A DNA stretch of 64,000 nucleotides from Physcia stellaris (GCA_018902385.1 JABSSW010000083.1:1-64000); one strand, 5' to 3'. Numbered from the stretch's first letter, positions 1-14,280 are shown. Notes: generated from the letters alone by a model not told the origin. Program-made: numbers and translations.

Positions 1-3000
1 AATTGTATCGTCGTTCACAAAAACGAAATCAAAATGATTTGATCTAAAACGTTTAAAAAAATCGATCGAAGACGACGAACATCTTTTCAATTGTGTTACG
101 AAAAAAATCGAATGTATTGATCAATTGCTAAAAATATTCAGACGATAAATCAACCGATCAATTTTCTCGATGATAATGAAAAACTCGACAAATTGTTGAT
201 CATACTTTTTGCTGATAATTGAAAATATATTGTAATTTTTGTATAGTTTGATGAACGCGACATCTTTTTGTTTCATGAACATAAATTCATGCTTTTTGTC
301 ATAATGAAACTTAACATTCATTTGATCAAAAATTATGACATCATTAACATTTTGACGAGTGATAAAGCGACGCTTCTTTAACGAGAATTCAGAAATGACG
401 ACAGACTTGATCAAATCAATGACTTGAACTAAAATAAAATCATAAACGATTTCATTTGAAAAGCTGTCAGCACTAACTGAATTGTTGAAGTCTCGTTGCA
501 CATGCGACAAGACTTCAAATCAAAAATCAAAATATTTTAACGTAAAAATTAGAAAGCGAAAAGCGATTTCAACGATTTGATTGATTCGCTCGAACAAATC
601 ATCAATTTGAAAATGATAAACAGCTGAATACAAAAATTTAATTTCTAAACGAATAAACATGACGATTCACATGTTCGATAGAAACTTTCTGTCACGATTC
701 GAAATAATAGCTTTAGATAATTCTCAATCAGTCATATTTAGACGATTTAACAAGACATAATCTCATTGTACAACTGTTCATGTGTTTTTGTTTGAAACTA
801 GCACTATGCGCTTAAAATATTTACAATTAATCGACATCACGCAATCGAATTGATCGACTCGTGATCTTGATAAAATCAAAATGAAATCGATAGTGATAAT
901 GTGAAAAAAAATATTCGATGTGAATATAAATTGTAACGAATCATAAAATTTGTGACGACGTGTCTGATATGTCTAACACTTAAAACAATGTTTAAAAAAA
1001 TCTTTTAAATATTTGAACAAATCGCGAATGTAATAAGAAATTGCTATTTTGTCGTAACAGCGAACAAAATCTGAATGATTATCATCGTGAGCAGCGACGA
1101 GAATGTTCTGAATAGCTGACTGAAATATGCAAAAACGATGAAATTCATAAACGTGATTATCAGTGATGTAATCATCAAAACGAAAAATTAACTCGTTTTC
1201 TCGATAAAAAGAAAGCTTGACGACGTTCACGTCGTTCTTGTTTTGCTGATCAAGCACTGAAAATATCTTTTTTCAATTTAAATCAATGTTGTAATCAGCA
1301 ACAAGTTTCTGACGAAAATTTTCTTTCATTTTCACTAGAGCAACAGTGAATAAAGCATTCAGTTCATCTTTTTCGAAAATTGTGTCGATATTGATATTGA
1401 CTAAACGTGAAAAAACGTCAAACACAATATGCTGTTTGTTTGACTTGTGACGCAACTCGATTTCGAAACGTTGAATATAATCGAAAATTTTGATGAGACG
1501 TAAATTAAATTTATCAATGAAAACAATAATGAAATTTGTTTGTTTAGTTAATTTCAAAGTCGCATCGTGATTCGTGAAAATGACAATAAAACGTTGCTCG
1601 AAAAAGTCGACTAAATGTTTTATTTTCTTAAGCACTCAAATTATGTCGATTAGTTTCAACTCAATCGATCAATATCTGATTTCGACGTCGATTAAAAATC
1701 GATTGAAAAACAAAATGAACTCGATAAATTTGCGAAATAAATATTCTTTGTCATTTCAATTAACATTGTTTTTGACATGATAAATCATGTCAACTAATTC
1801 GAACTTTTTGCTAAAATCAAAATTCACGAAAAGCTTTTTAGCGAAATTCGAATGAACAAAATAAAAAAATTTGATCAATAATGATTGCAAAGTTTGAAAA
1901 AAAGCTATTTTTTCAAATGTAAAATTTTTGATTCTGATATTGCGAAAATAAATTTTTCTGACATTGTCAACTACAGATTCGTCGTGAAATAGCTCAATCT
2001 TCAACTGTTGTAATGACTTGAATATTTCGACGTATCACGACACGTAATCACGTAATCAGCTCGTAAATTCTAAATACGTTTCGAATAACTGAAATGTGAT
2101 AAAAAAAAACAAACGTGAAATAGTTTTGAGCTTTTTTCTCAATTGTGATTAATTCAAATGAATCGACTTTTTGATCAAACAAATGAACAATGAAATAATC
2201 GATGAAGATTTTTTCGAACTTGATCGATATGTTGTTAACTCGTAACATGTCGAATATTTTCGTGAAATGTGCGAAATGTTCTTGCAAAATGCTAAAATGA
2301 ATGACAATGTCGTTCACATAAATTTTAGCGAAAATTCGATAAAGTCGAAAAAATCGATCGATTTGACGTTGCACATACGTTGACGAATTCTTGTAATTCA
2401 TCACAATTACATTGAAACTTTCTTGATCGCGATGCGTGATCACAATTAACTTATGTCTATTTTCTGAATGAATTCTTCATTGATAGAAAAAAGTCGAGCA
2501 ATTCAACACGATGATGTATTGACAATCGATAACAGCAAAAATAATGTTGAACTGTAAAAATAAAAAATAGACGTCTGATTGAGTGATAACATTAAAATCG
2601 CGAATATTTACAATCGAGCGATTTTTCTTCTGATCATTAATTTCTTTTCATACGCAAAAGACAGAATAACTAAAAAAAGTAAATTCGTCTGTTCAGTTAA
2701 ATCTGTCTGATTCGTGCAATTTGTCGAAAATTTCATCGACGAACTCTTTATTTTTTTTATTTAATAAATATATTTTAGTCTTGTCAGATATTCTTTGTTT
2801 TCAGTTTGATTTAAGCGAAATTCTCATTCAGTTTTTTTGAGAAAGTTGAGCGAAATCGATGTGAAAATTTTAACAACAAAAGCTGTCTTGTAATCGACAA
2901 AACAGCTGAAACGTCGAGAAACTTTTGTTGATAATTTTCTGTAAATTGACGAAATTGATAATTTAACTGAAACTGATAAATTGAATTTCTATATTGATAT

Positions 3001-5173
3001 GAATTGTAGTTCGAAAACGATCACATATACGCTTGATTAAAATGAGAAAAACTGACGTAAAACTGCTGATTAAAATCGTTTTTACTTCGATTTTGTTTAC
3101 TTGAACGATTGTTAAATCGATCAACATTGTTGCTGAAATCTTGATCAAAATTGTCACGATGACGAATTGTCATATTCATTCACACGTTTTCTTTCGCGTC
3201 TAGCTGACTCAAGAAAATAGACAAAATGATGTTTTTCGATGATTCAAGTATTTGTGCACGAAAATTCAACTCGAGATTGCTTCATGCAATAATACATTGA
3301 TGAAAAATTGATGAAAAATTTGCTGTTTTAGCATGTCGAAGAATGTTTTGCATGTAAAAGCGTGACTTGCGATCACGACGAACATCGACATAAATATAAA
3401 TTTCGATTTGTAACTTTTTCAAAACAATTGAAATTCGCTTTTTGAAACGTTTAATGAAATGAGCACATCAGCGTTCAATGCTAATCTTTCGAAAAAAATC
3501 TTTTTCGATTTTCGTAAACTTCGTGTTATATCAAGTCAATGCATTTTTTTTAAAGCAAGTAACTATTAACTTCTTCACTTTAGAATCAGAGAACGTTTTT
3601 TCAAATTCTTCAAATAATCGATGAAAATGAAAACGTCACGATAGAAATTGTGTCTTTTTGAATTAACAATGAGTTGATTTGTGTCGAACGAATCTTCATA
3701 ATCAAAATCAAAGTAGTTCACATTCTCAACAAATTTGATAATTGACTGAAAAATGTTATTGTCAACAAAAGAAAATGTTTCATTAACAGAACGAAATATT
3801 GAAACGAAAACGATAATTACGATCATAATGTCATCTTAAAAGATTTGATCAATTTCAAATAATGATTGAGTTGAAAACATGATGCGACGAATTTTTTCGA
3901 TTTGAGTGAAAAAAGACGTCTGACTATTGAAAAAAGATGTCTGATTATTGTCAGTTTGAACGTTGATTGAGCGACGTTCACTGTTCGTAATATTTGACTC
4001 GACGATAGATTGACGTGAAATGTTCAAATCGAAATCAGAATTAGTAATTGACGAGTAACTAGAAACTATTGGCGAGAAAATAAATTCACGAATTTCTGAA
4101 TTGTTATTTTGTCGAAACTTTGAGCTAATAAAAGTTTCGAACTGAATAATTGTAAGAATTTCGAATCGAATGAAAATATCTAGTTTAAATACGAAAGATT
4201 GCTCACTCGAAAGTTGTACACGAGATATTAACGAGAACGATGAGTTGTTTGTAATTGAACTAGTTATCAACTCGAATTTAACTGAGAAGCTTCGAAAAAC
4301 GTTCGATTGACGAAAATCGACAATATCGATTCGAAACTGATTCAACGCGTTTTGCAATGAAATAACGTCGTCAGCTCATTGAAATGAATAAACAACGTTT
4401 TGAGCTCGTGTTCTAAATGATTTGTAATTTTTAACAGTGAGAATCTCGACTGTACGCCGATCTAAATTGCTAAACAATGAAATGAAAAAATGATCGATTT
4501 GCAGAAATTCGTGCAGCGATCAAGCAAACTGAATAGTTTGATTAGAAATTGAAATCAAAATGCCGAAGAAATAGAAAAATGTCTGAAATTGTCTTTCTAA
4601 TCAATGATAAAATGTAACGACAATACTGAATAGCAAAAAGAAACACGATGTTGAAAAGTTGTCTGATGTCACGAATTTCAAAAATGAGACAACGAACGTA
4701 AATGAAAAAAGAGAAAAATGAAAAAAAAATCCGAATCAGAGCAAAAATTCAGTAAGATTTGAATTCACTTTTGCGAACAGATGCGAAACTGACAGATGCG
4801 AAATGACTAAAGCGAATGACGCAATGTCTTTGATTCAACGCAGCGATGAGACAAAAACACATCGAAAAAGAAAAAAACTTGTTTGATGAAATGCTGACAT
4901 ACAGTTAAATAGACAGATTTTTGATTGCAATGTTAGCTGAATGACTAACAATGTTGATTTTGATGATGTGATAAATGATGCTATCAGATTGTTGATGTAT
5001 TGAATGTAAAAAACTTGATTAACTATTTAGAAAATCAATGATCAAATATATATCATAGTAATTACATAAGTCAAGTCATTCAATTGACTAAATGTCAGTT
5101 GATTGATTGAATGCTAAATACAGAAAGTTTGTTTGACTGTTTTCGAGTTCTAGTCACATGTCAATTCATAACA
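1..5173 (-). mobile_element. Ty3/gypsy chromovirus fossil, family A, left-truncated by the window
   Basis: Minus-strand LTR retroelement. Its 5' LTR is at 4990-5173 and the body runs leftwards off the window. Recognisable parts, from high to low coordinate, are a gag-like region (about 3.6-4.4 kb), reverse transcriptase (about 2.0-2.4 kb), RNase H (about 1.3-1.6 kb), the zinc-binding part of integrase (about 1.0-1.25 kb) and the integrase C-terminal region (about 0.1-0.5 kb). The same parts occur in the same order in the complete copy at 45294-53104, which shows it is the same family; position 1 here matches roughly 46,072 there, so about 0.8 kb lies outside the window. The copy is broken many times over, is shorter inside than its sister, and is heavily hypermutated: GG and CC are almost absent. 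Confidence 0.9.
4990..5173 (-). repeat. 5' LTR of the truncated family A element
   Basis: About 184 bp, beginning TGTTGATGTATTG and ending TTCATAACA on the plus strand. It aligns along its length with the LTRs at 45294-45485 and 52913-53104. In the part compared, the substitutions are C/T or G/A changes in CpT or CpC context. The five bases to its right (AAAAT) are the candidate target-site duplication; the partner would lie outside the window. Confidence 0.9.
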
Positions 5174-7052
5174 AAAATCATCAAATCGATTAATTTTTTG
5201 ATTGTTCAAAAATTTGATCAACGAAAATGATTTTGTTTTTTTTGTTTATGCAAATCTCGATTTAATGATTTAATTTGTCACAATTTATACAATTATTTTT
5301 GTTTTGAATTTTTTTGAATTCGTTAACGAATCAACGATACATTCGAATATTTTTCGATTTGATTGATTCGTGATTTGAATTGATTTTGTTAATATTTTTT
5401 ATTTTTTTATTTTTAAATTTCGCAATTTTAAATTTTTCGTTTTCGCTTTTAAAATTGTCAATATCGAACGAAATTTTACGTTTTTTGAATTTTTTGAATT
5501 TTTTTTTCAAAATTTGAACGTCTTTTATACGTTTGAGTCGTTCAAACAATTTCGTCTTTGTGAAATTTTTTTTTTTAAAAACATGCAACGAAATTTCAAA
5601 CGTAATTCGTCACGAAAATCATTGAATTTCATTGTTTTCGTGAATTTGAATTTGAATTTCAATTCAACAAACATATTTATTCGTTCGACATTGTAATTTT
5701 TAATCGATTGATTGTGATTTTGTTTGTGTTTGCGATATTTTTTCAAAAAATTTTGTTACAACGTGATTGCTCGTTCGATGTCGTTTTTCAAAAAAAATTT
5801 GAATTCGATTCAAATGTATTGTTTGTTTGAATGAAAATCGATTTTTGCGTTTCAAAATTTGTTCGCATTGCTATTTGATTTAAAATAAATATTAACATAT
5901 GCGATTTTGATTAAATTCGAAAATTGAATCATGTGATTCACGTTGTTTTGCGTGAATTGATTTTTCATTTGTTTGCAATATTTTTTTCATTTTTTGTAAT
6001 TTTTTTTTTATATTGATTCGATGTCGTCTCGATGATTTTCATGACGAAAAATTTTCAAACAAAATCAAAAACAAAAATAAATGAAATCGAAACAAATGAA
6101 ATGATGATTACAAATTTCGAACGTTCGACAATTCGAATTTTAAATTTGATTTCTTTTTTGTGATTTTTTTCGATTTGTTGTTTGTAATAAATCAATCAAA
6201 AAAATAAATCAACATTTTCGACAAATTCAAAAAACAAATTATTATCAAAATTCGACATGATGTATGCGAGACAACAGAATTGTGTTTTGTTAAATATACA
6301 CGAATGACATCACTTTGAAATATAATAACGATTAGAATGTAAAATTCGTATTAAAAATAATATAATTTAATGAATTATTGACATCAAAATGTATAATTTG
6401 AAATGTAGTATATTGATTTACTAATCGTTACAAAACAAATTACGTTTTGCAATTGCTTTTTATTTATATTTTATTTATTCAATCGTACGAATTCGATCGA
6501 TTTCGATTGACAATATGAATTTGTTGAATTTATCGTTGATCGAGTTGTAAAATGATTGAAATTGATTTTTTTCGAAATCATTCGAATTTCGATAATCGAA
6601 TTGCTTGACGAGATGCGAATCGCATTCTCGAAAATCATGAATTTTTATTTTTTACAACAATGAATAACAAAATTTTAATCAATTAAACAAATCATTCACG
6701 TATTTAAATCATTTAATAATCAAAAACAATTTTTTTTATTTAATTGTTATGTAATGTATGATACACGTATTATATCATAAATTACATTTTTCTATGTGAA
6801 AAATACGTGAATTTTTCAAAATTAAAATTATTTTTTTATAGCGTTGATAACGACGTCGTTACGCGTTTTTCGTTAATTTGTTTTGACAACGAACATCAAA
6901 AAACGCGAAAACGTTAAATTTAATTGAGATTTTTTCAATTGATGTCGAATTTCTACAATTGATTTTCGATTTTTGACGTTTTATGTTGATTTAAATATTT
7001 GTTATTGTTGACTAAATGATTCGAAATCGATTTAAATATTGCTATTCATTGT
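5174..7052. other. AT-rich hypermutated stretch without a gene
   Basis: This is the spacer between the truncated family A element and the family B insertion. It is very AT-rich, with almost no GG or CC. The short open frames are low-complexity (K/F/N-rich) and I recognise no domain on either strand. It is probably older repeat sequence too decayed to classify. Confidence 0.6.
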
Positions 7053-7057
7053 TTAAT

Positions 7058-7377
7058 TGTAAGAAACTCAGAATTCAAGATCTGCGGAACGGATTTCGCC
7101 TGCGAAATGAATTCGTCAAGAATTCAAATCAAACAGATTCGAAACATCAAGTCGATTATATCATGAAATCAGCAATTTCGTCATATTAATAAAATCAACG
7201 CAACAACGATTATCGCATCGATATTTGCGCATATGCGACAATTGATGTGTACGTTGCATTTAACAAAACGTGTATATAATAAATTTTTTGAAAGATAATT
7301 AGTTTTGCAATTATTAATTTAGAAACTATTTTGTTTTTTGCTATACATTTCTGATGTCACACTTCTTGAGTCTTACA
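7058..7377 (+). repeat. 5' LTR of family B element
   Basis: 320 bp with TG...CA termini, immediately preceded by TTAAT. It aligns without gaps to 13265-13584 with about 20 differences, all transitions in CpT or CpC context. Confidence 0.93.
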
Positions 7378-10300
7378 TTCTAATAACTATTATAATCATC
7401 AGATTAGCATCATTCGTGTATACAGCATGTTCGTCTTTTCTTTTTACAGCGCTTCATCGAGTTCGACGATGAATTTGTTCTTGATTCGTCAAGATCAAAT
7501 GTCATCGCGAGAAAGTATCGAGCATATATAGAACAACAACATGTTCGATACGAAGCACTACGAAACGCATTCAATTTTTCAATCGTTCAAACAATTGTCT
7601 TTAAAAAAAAACTTTTCTATATCAAGATAATGAAAAACAAGCTCGATTTATTCTCGAAAAACAACTATGCAAAATGAATTCAATACGTTTGAAAAATGAA
7701 AAATCAATTCGACATGAATCAAATGAACGATTATGCGAAAAATTCTGATAAAATTAAGCTTTTCTTTGTTGTCATCTTTTTGAAAAAAGAATCTAACGCA
7801 CAGTTGCTATGAAACGTCAAGACAAAAAACAGTTCTGATCAAAACTATACATGAAAAAAATATGTCGACTTTTTCAAAAAAAATATCAAAGAAGCTTTCA
7901 TCAGAAAGAAGAATAATTTCGAAAAATACAAAAATTACAAGCAATTAACTTATCAGTCAATAAAAAATTATGACGCATATCGCATCGCTTTGATTTCAAA
8001 TTTACATTCATTCATGAAATTTTCATCAGCAATAGAGTTGCAGAATTTCGTATTAAATTTCACGCAAAATAATCAGAACTTTCTGATCGAACAAAGTATT
8101 GAAAACGATAAAAATTTGATTTTGAAGCGTCTCAAACAACGAAAAGACAACGAGCGTAAAAAGCAACGAAATATCAGCAAAAATAAACTTGCGAACGATT
8201 TCAACAAGCGCAAGAAAAACGACGAAAATTCTGATGCAAACGAAAACGATAATCAAAATCAATTCAACAAAAATCGAAAAAAAAATCGAAAAAACGATAA
8301 GAAATTCAAGTTCAATAATTCTAATCGAAAATCAATTAAAAATAAAAAACTATGACGTTGAATCAAGATCGAATACAAAAATATTCGAAATAACAACAAA
8401 TGCATCGATTGCGATAAATTCGAATGCAATATCGACGACTGCAAAAACATCAAATCGAATACACATTCGTTTGAAAAAGTTTTTCGTGAATCGAAATCAA
8501 AAAAGTAATCGATTTGATGATTTTCAATCAAATTGACACAAAAAAAAACTCAATATCAAACGAACATATCGATTTTAATCATAATGAATTTTTTGCGACT
8601 GATATCGAAATCAAAAGCGTCAAACGTCGTCGTCGAAAATTTCGCATGATTAAGTGTAAAAAAACAATGATCAAAGTGAACAAAAAATTCGACGAGAAAA
8701 GCAAATTGAAATTCGAAATCGTCATGAATTTTGAAACAGAAATCAGTTTGATAAATCATATTTTTGTTAAACAATTTGAATTAGAATTTTTCAACGTATC
8801 AAATTGCGAAATCGTGACTATAGAAAATCATTCATTTAAGAATTATGAAATCTATTTCGTGCAATTCGAAATACAAGACGAGAACGACGTTAGTCGCTTT
8901 TTCAACGACAACTTTCTAAAAATTGATTTGGCATGAAATATGACGTTGAATTTATTTTGAATACAATTATCGAAAATCAAAATGAATTGAAATATCGACA
9001 AAATCGAATCGTGATCACTAACTGTAAAATCAATTCTTTTCACAACAAATCGTATTGAGAAAATCGAATTCGAAAAACTAATCAACGCAATCGTGAATGA
9101 CAAAAAAAAATTTTCATCATGTTCGTACGAGTCACTCGTGACGAGAAAAAAAACATAAATAACGTACATATCGAACGACGAGCACAAATCGATTTTGTTC
9201 TCACGAAAATCAAAAATAAGTCAGATATCAAAATCATCATTTTCGAAATTTTGAAAGAATTCGTTGATTTGACAAATGAGAACAAAACATACGAATTATT
9301 TGATCATGAATCAAACGATCATGCAATAAATTTGAAATTTGACAAAAAATTTTCGTATGATTTTATCTACTCGTTGTCAAAAAACGAACTCAAAATATTG
9401 CGAACGTATTTGAATAAACATTTCAAAAACGAATTTATTCGACTTTTCATTTTTTCGATCGACGCATTCATTCTGTTCGTCAAAAAAAAAACGAAACGTT
9501 GAAATTATGTGTGAATTATAAAGATTTTAATTTTTTAACGATCAAAAATAAATATTTTTTATTGTTGATCGATGAAAGTCTCGATCGTTTGAACAAAATT
9601 CGCATTTATACGAATCTTGATATGATAGCGACATACAATCGACTTCGTATTAGAAAAAATGATGAATAAAAAACAGCGTTTAGAACACGATATGAACATT
9701 TTGAATATATCGTTTTATTTTTTGATTTCATTAATGTATTTGCAACGTTTCAAAACTTTGTCAACAAAATTTTAGCGAAACGACTCGATTTTTGCGTCAT
9801 AATATATCTGAACGATATCGTCATTTACTTTATGAATCGAAAACAGCATATCGAAAACGTCAAATGAATTTTTCAACGTTTGAAAAAACACAAGCTTTTC
9901 ATCAATATCGATAAATGCAAATGATTCACGAACAATATCGACTTTCTGAATTTCGTCGTCTTTTCAAAGAAAATGCAAATGCAAAAAGACAAAATTGAAG
10001 CAATACAAAACTGATCGACTTCAAAAAACGTGTCAGAAATTCTGAGATTTTTGAGATTGTGTAATTTCTACAAACGATTCATTAAGAATTTCAATAAGCT
10101 AACATTATTTCTGATCGTTATGCTAAAAAAATCAGCAAAACTTCACAAAAAAAAAACAAAAAAAAACGCAATCAAAGCAAAAGTCGAAATCGCAACAAAC
10201 TATTGAACGAATTTTTGATTTCTGAAGTTTTCAAAACTTTTAAACGTTTACGAAAAGCATTTTTAGAAACATTTATTTTACAGCATTTCGATTCGACTAA

Positions 10301-13264
10301 ATTTATTCGTGTAGAAATCGACGCTTCAAATAAAGCAATAAACGAAATTTTCGATCAATCAAATGACAAAAATCATTGACATTTCGTAATTTACTTTTCA
10401 AAAAAAATGATTTCAACGAAATATAATTATGAAATTCACGACAAAAAATTTTTGATCATAGTTTTCGCATTCAAACAATGACGTCATTATTTTGAAAAAA
10501 CAAAAAAGCAAATTTTCGTTCTGACGAATCATCGAAATTTCAGTCGTTTCATGATTACAACGAAATTAACATTTCGACAAGTTCGATGAACACAAAAATT
10601 ATCACGTTACAACTTTGTGATCGATTATCGTTTCGACAATAAAAATTTTGCGAACGACTTGTCAAAACGATTTGATCATATAACGATCATCGAAAAAAAA
10701 ATTGAAAATAATCGTCAGATTCTGACGCGTTTACGACAATTTTTGCGAACAAACTCGAACGAGTTTCAAATTTGCGTGAACGAAGTCAAAACGTCGCTCA
10801 TGTTCGATGAAAATGAAAAAAACAATTTTACGAATGATTTTTTTGACGTTTTCGATGAAAAATCAAACGTGATTATCGATGAATGAAAAACAATAATATT
10901 GAATAATGCAACGATTTTCGAATCGATCATCGAAATGATTGCGCGAAAACATATTCACGAACATGATGCAACATATGACGATAAAATCATTGACAATTTT
11001 GTCGAATTGATTCGTTCGTTGTTAGAACAAAATTCGTGCGCAATTCAAATGAAACAAAAATTAATTACTTTTGAGAAATCACATTCGCATTGACACGACG
11101 AAAAAAAAGTATTGTGACACGAAAAATGCTTGTACGTTTCGTCGAATTTGAGAAAAAACGTCATTAAAGCAAATCATGACAACTTTTTCGTTGATCATTT
11201 CGAAATAAAACGTATTCTCGAATTGATACGCAAAAAATATTACTGATTCAATCAAGAAAAAAGCGATTTCGAAAAAGACGTCGAGCATGATTCAAACATG
11301 CGTATTCAAATAAAAAAATATTGCGAAACATGCGCAATTTGCAAAAAAAACAAAGCATTTCGACATAAATCATATGAAAAATTTTCGTCTTTTTTCATAT
11401 CGAAATTCAAATGAGTTGACATTACAATGAATTTCGTGACAAGTTTATCAGAAAACAAAGCATGAAATGAGACAACGTATGATTCGATATTCGTTGTTGT
11501 AAATCGTTTGACGAAAATGACACATTACATCTCAATCACGAAAACGATGATCGCAAAAAATCTCGCTGAAATACTGATTCGAAAAATCATAAAATTTCAT
11601 GATTTTTCGTCGTCAATAACAACAGACAGAAACTCAATTTTTACTTCGAAATATCATGATGCATTATGTTACGTTCTCAAGATAAAACTCAAGTTGTTCA
11701 CGACTTATCATTTTCAAACAGATGATCAGACGAAGCGTCAAAACTCAATCATGAAGCAATATTTCAAAATTTTCGTCAACTTTCAACAAAATGACTGAAT
11801 GAAATTACTGTCGATGATTGAATTTGTTTACAACAACAATAAACATGCGTTCACGCAAATGTTTTCATTTGAAACAATGCAAAAATATACATCAAAAATG
11901 TTCTTTGAAAAATTTGCGAATTTCAAAACTAAATCAAAATTTGCAAAGAAACATGTCGAAGAACTGATCGCGCTGATGAAAATACTAAAAATCAATTTAA
12001 CATACGCACAAAAACAACAGACTAAATACAAAAATACAAAAACGAAATCAATGAATTTCGACGTCGAAATTTACGTCAACGTCAACGACAAAAATATACG
12101 CATCAAACGAAACAAAAAGCTGAAATGAAAATTTTTCGAATCGTTCAAAATACTCGAAACAATAGAAAATCAAGCATATCGACTTGAAATATTCAAACGT
12201 TGACGAATTCACGATGTCTTTCACGTTTCGTTGCTTGAAAAAATTATATCTAAAAGAAAAAAAAAAATTCCGCTAAAATTCACGTATCAATCAAACGATA
12301 TTGACATCGAAAACGACGACGAACTCACAAAAAAAAAGTTTTGAATCGAAATCATTCTTGACAGCAAAGTCTACAAAAAAAATCAAATTTCTGATAAATC
12401 ATACAATGAGTCAAAACTTTATTATCTTGTGCAATGAAAAAATTACGAAAAACGTATTTGAAAATCAATTGCAATGATCAAATATTTACGAAATATGCTG
12501 CGAAAGTTTCATGCGAAAAATTCGAAAAAAAACGATGCAAATAAAATCACTAATCGTCGACGCGTTCGACGTCAAATAAATGTAATTTTTATCGTGAAAT
12601 CGTTGACAAGAAAATCTACTTTTCACATTTGATTCGATGTTGTTTACTGTCTAAAACTTACGACGCATGAAAAATTGAATCGTGTCAAAAACATTTTCAA
12701 AGATTGTTGCTCGATCTGACTGAACGATGAATATGTGAATGTGAAATAAGAAAATCGAAAAGATTTCGAATTCGATATATTCAATGCGATCGTGATTACG
12801 ACGTCTTTTGCGTTTAATCATTTTTTTCAATCAATTCATGACTTCGACGTACGGAATAAAAAAATAAAAAAATAAAGAATGATTCAAATTCAAAACTCAC
12901 TGTCATTCAATTAGCTGTCAATCATCAAATCGAAAACTGTGAATTGTACGAAATCAGACTCTCGATTCTGAAAACAGCAAATAATGAAATCGTCAGATCA
13001 TGCTTTTTCTGAATCATCGAAAAAAGTGTATTCAGATTTTTAACGCAAACTGATTAAAAATCGAAATGAAATATATTCGATGCGAAAATCACGATTACAG
13101 TGATTTTTCAAATCAACAAATTTCTGAGTGCGAAAATCGCGATTACAGCGATTCTTCAAATCAAGAACATGAAACATATTTACACAAATCAGAAATCTTT
13201 GTTGCAAAACATACGAAAAAATGTTGATCATCTCAAAAGACTTCGATGCTAAAAAAAAAGCGCG

Positions 13265-13584
13265 TGTAAGAAATTCAGAATTCAAGATTTGCGAAACGAA
13301 TTTCGTTTGCGAAATGAATTCGCCAAAAATTCAAATCAAACAAATTCGAAACATCAAATCGATTATATCATGAAATCAGCAATTTCGTCATATTAATAAA
13401 ATCAGCGCAACAACGATTATCGCATCGATACTTGCGCATATGCGACAATTGATGTGTACGTTGCATTTAGCAAAACGTGTATATAATAAATTTTTTGAAA
13501 AATAATTAATTCTGCAATTATTAGTTTAGAAACTATTTTGTCTTCTGTTATACATTTCTGATGTCACACTTCTTGAGTCTTACA
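13265..13584 (+). repeat. 3' LTR of family B element
   Basis: 320 bp with TG...CA termini, immediately followed by TTAAT, the second half of the target-site duplication. Same length as the left LTR and no indels between the two. Confidence 0.93.
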
Positions 13585-13589
13585 TTAAT

Positions 13590-14280
13590 GATTAAAAAAT
13601 CGATTTATAACGTTTATACAATTTGCATAACTCGTTTGTACGTTTTATGTCGATAAGCAATGAAACATTTTCTCGACGAATATTTATCGTTTTCTTTTCA
13701 AAAAGTTTATTATTTTATTGAATTAAATCAATTTTGACGAAAAACATTAAAATTTTGATGTAATTTCTTCGCACGTTGCACATCAATCAAAAACTTGATA
13801 TGATTTTCGTTTATGTAATCAAAATTGTAAAATTCGATGAGAAAAATTCGATATTGTAATATTTGTTGAATTTTGACGAAAGCGCATTGAATTATTGAAA
13901 TGAGAAATTTCGATCGCATACAAATTGATGAATTCAAAATTCAATTTCAATTTCATATCAATTCAAACAAAGTTTTTTCTACAAAAACTTTCGAATCTAT
14001 TTGTAAATAAATTAAAAAAAAATTGAAAAATAAAAACATAATAAAAATTTAATAATTTTTATTATTCGATTTAACAAAAATTTGAATTAATTTTATGACA
14101 AAATTTGATTCGACGATTAATTTAATTATTTATATCTGTTTTTGATTAATATCAATTTGAAATAAGAAGTTTCAGTTGAAACATGTATTCAAATCGTTTG
14201 ATAAGATTTTTGAATCAATTTGAATATCGACGTTGAGTTTCACTGAAGATTTCGAAGAATCGAAGTCTTCTTAATATCGA
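13590..14280. other. AT-rich tail of the left repeat block
   Basis: Hypermutated AT-rich sequence with no recognisable gene. The composition changes sharply to ordinary genic DNA at about 14,285, where GG and CC reappear. Confidence 0.6.

Larger units (their letters stand above)
7058..13584 (+). mobile_element. Complete-boundary Ty3/gypsy chromovirus fossil, family B
   Basis: Plus-strand LTR retroelement of 6,527 bp with 320-bp LTRs at both ends (TGTAAGAAA...TCTTACA) and a perfect 5-bp target-site duplication, TTAAT, at 7053-7057 and 13585-13589. Parts in order: gag-like region (about 7.4-8.4 kb), protease-like region (about 8.6-8.9 kb), reverse transcriptase (about 9.2-10.1 kb), RNase H (about 10.3-10.7 kb), integrase (about 10.9-11.9 kb) and a chromodomain-like tail (about 12.4-12.5 kb). 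That order with a terminal chromodomain marks a chromovirus. It is badly broken in all parts and hypermutated. The LTR divergence (about 6 percent) cannot be used as a clock because all differences are hypermutation-type. Confidence 0.92.

Noticed and set aside
5331-5746. Lys/Phe-rich open stretch resembling a nuclear protein
   Set aside because: Composition alone explains it. It lies in hypermutated repeat DNA and has no second line of support.
7058-13584. Dating the insertions by LTR divergence
   Set aside because: All LTR differences are hypermutation-type transitions, so a molecular clock would give false ages.
1-14280. Ordinary decay of methylated CpG as the cause of AT-richness
   Set aside because: CpG is abundant in the block; the missing dinucleotides are GG/CC and, less strongly, AG/CT.
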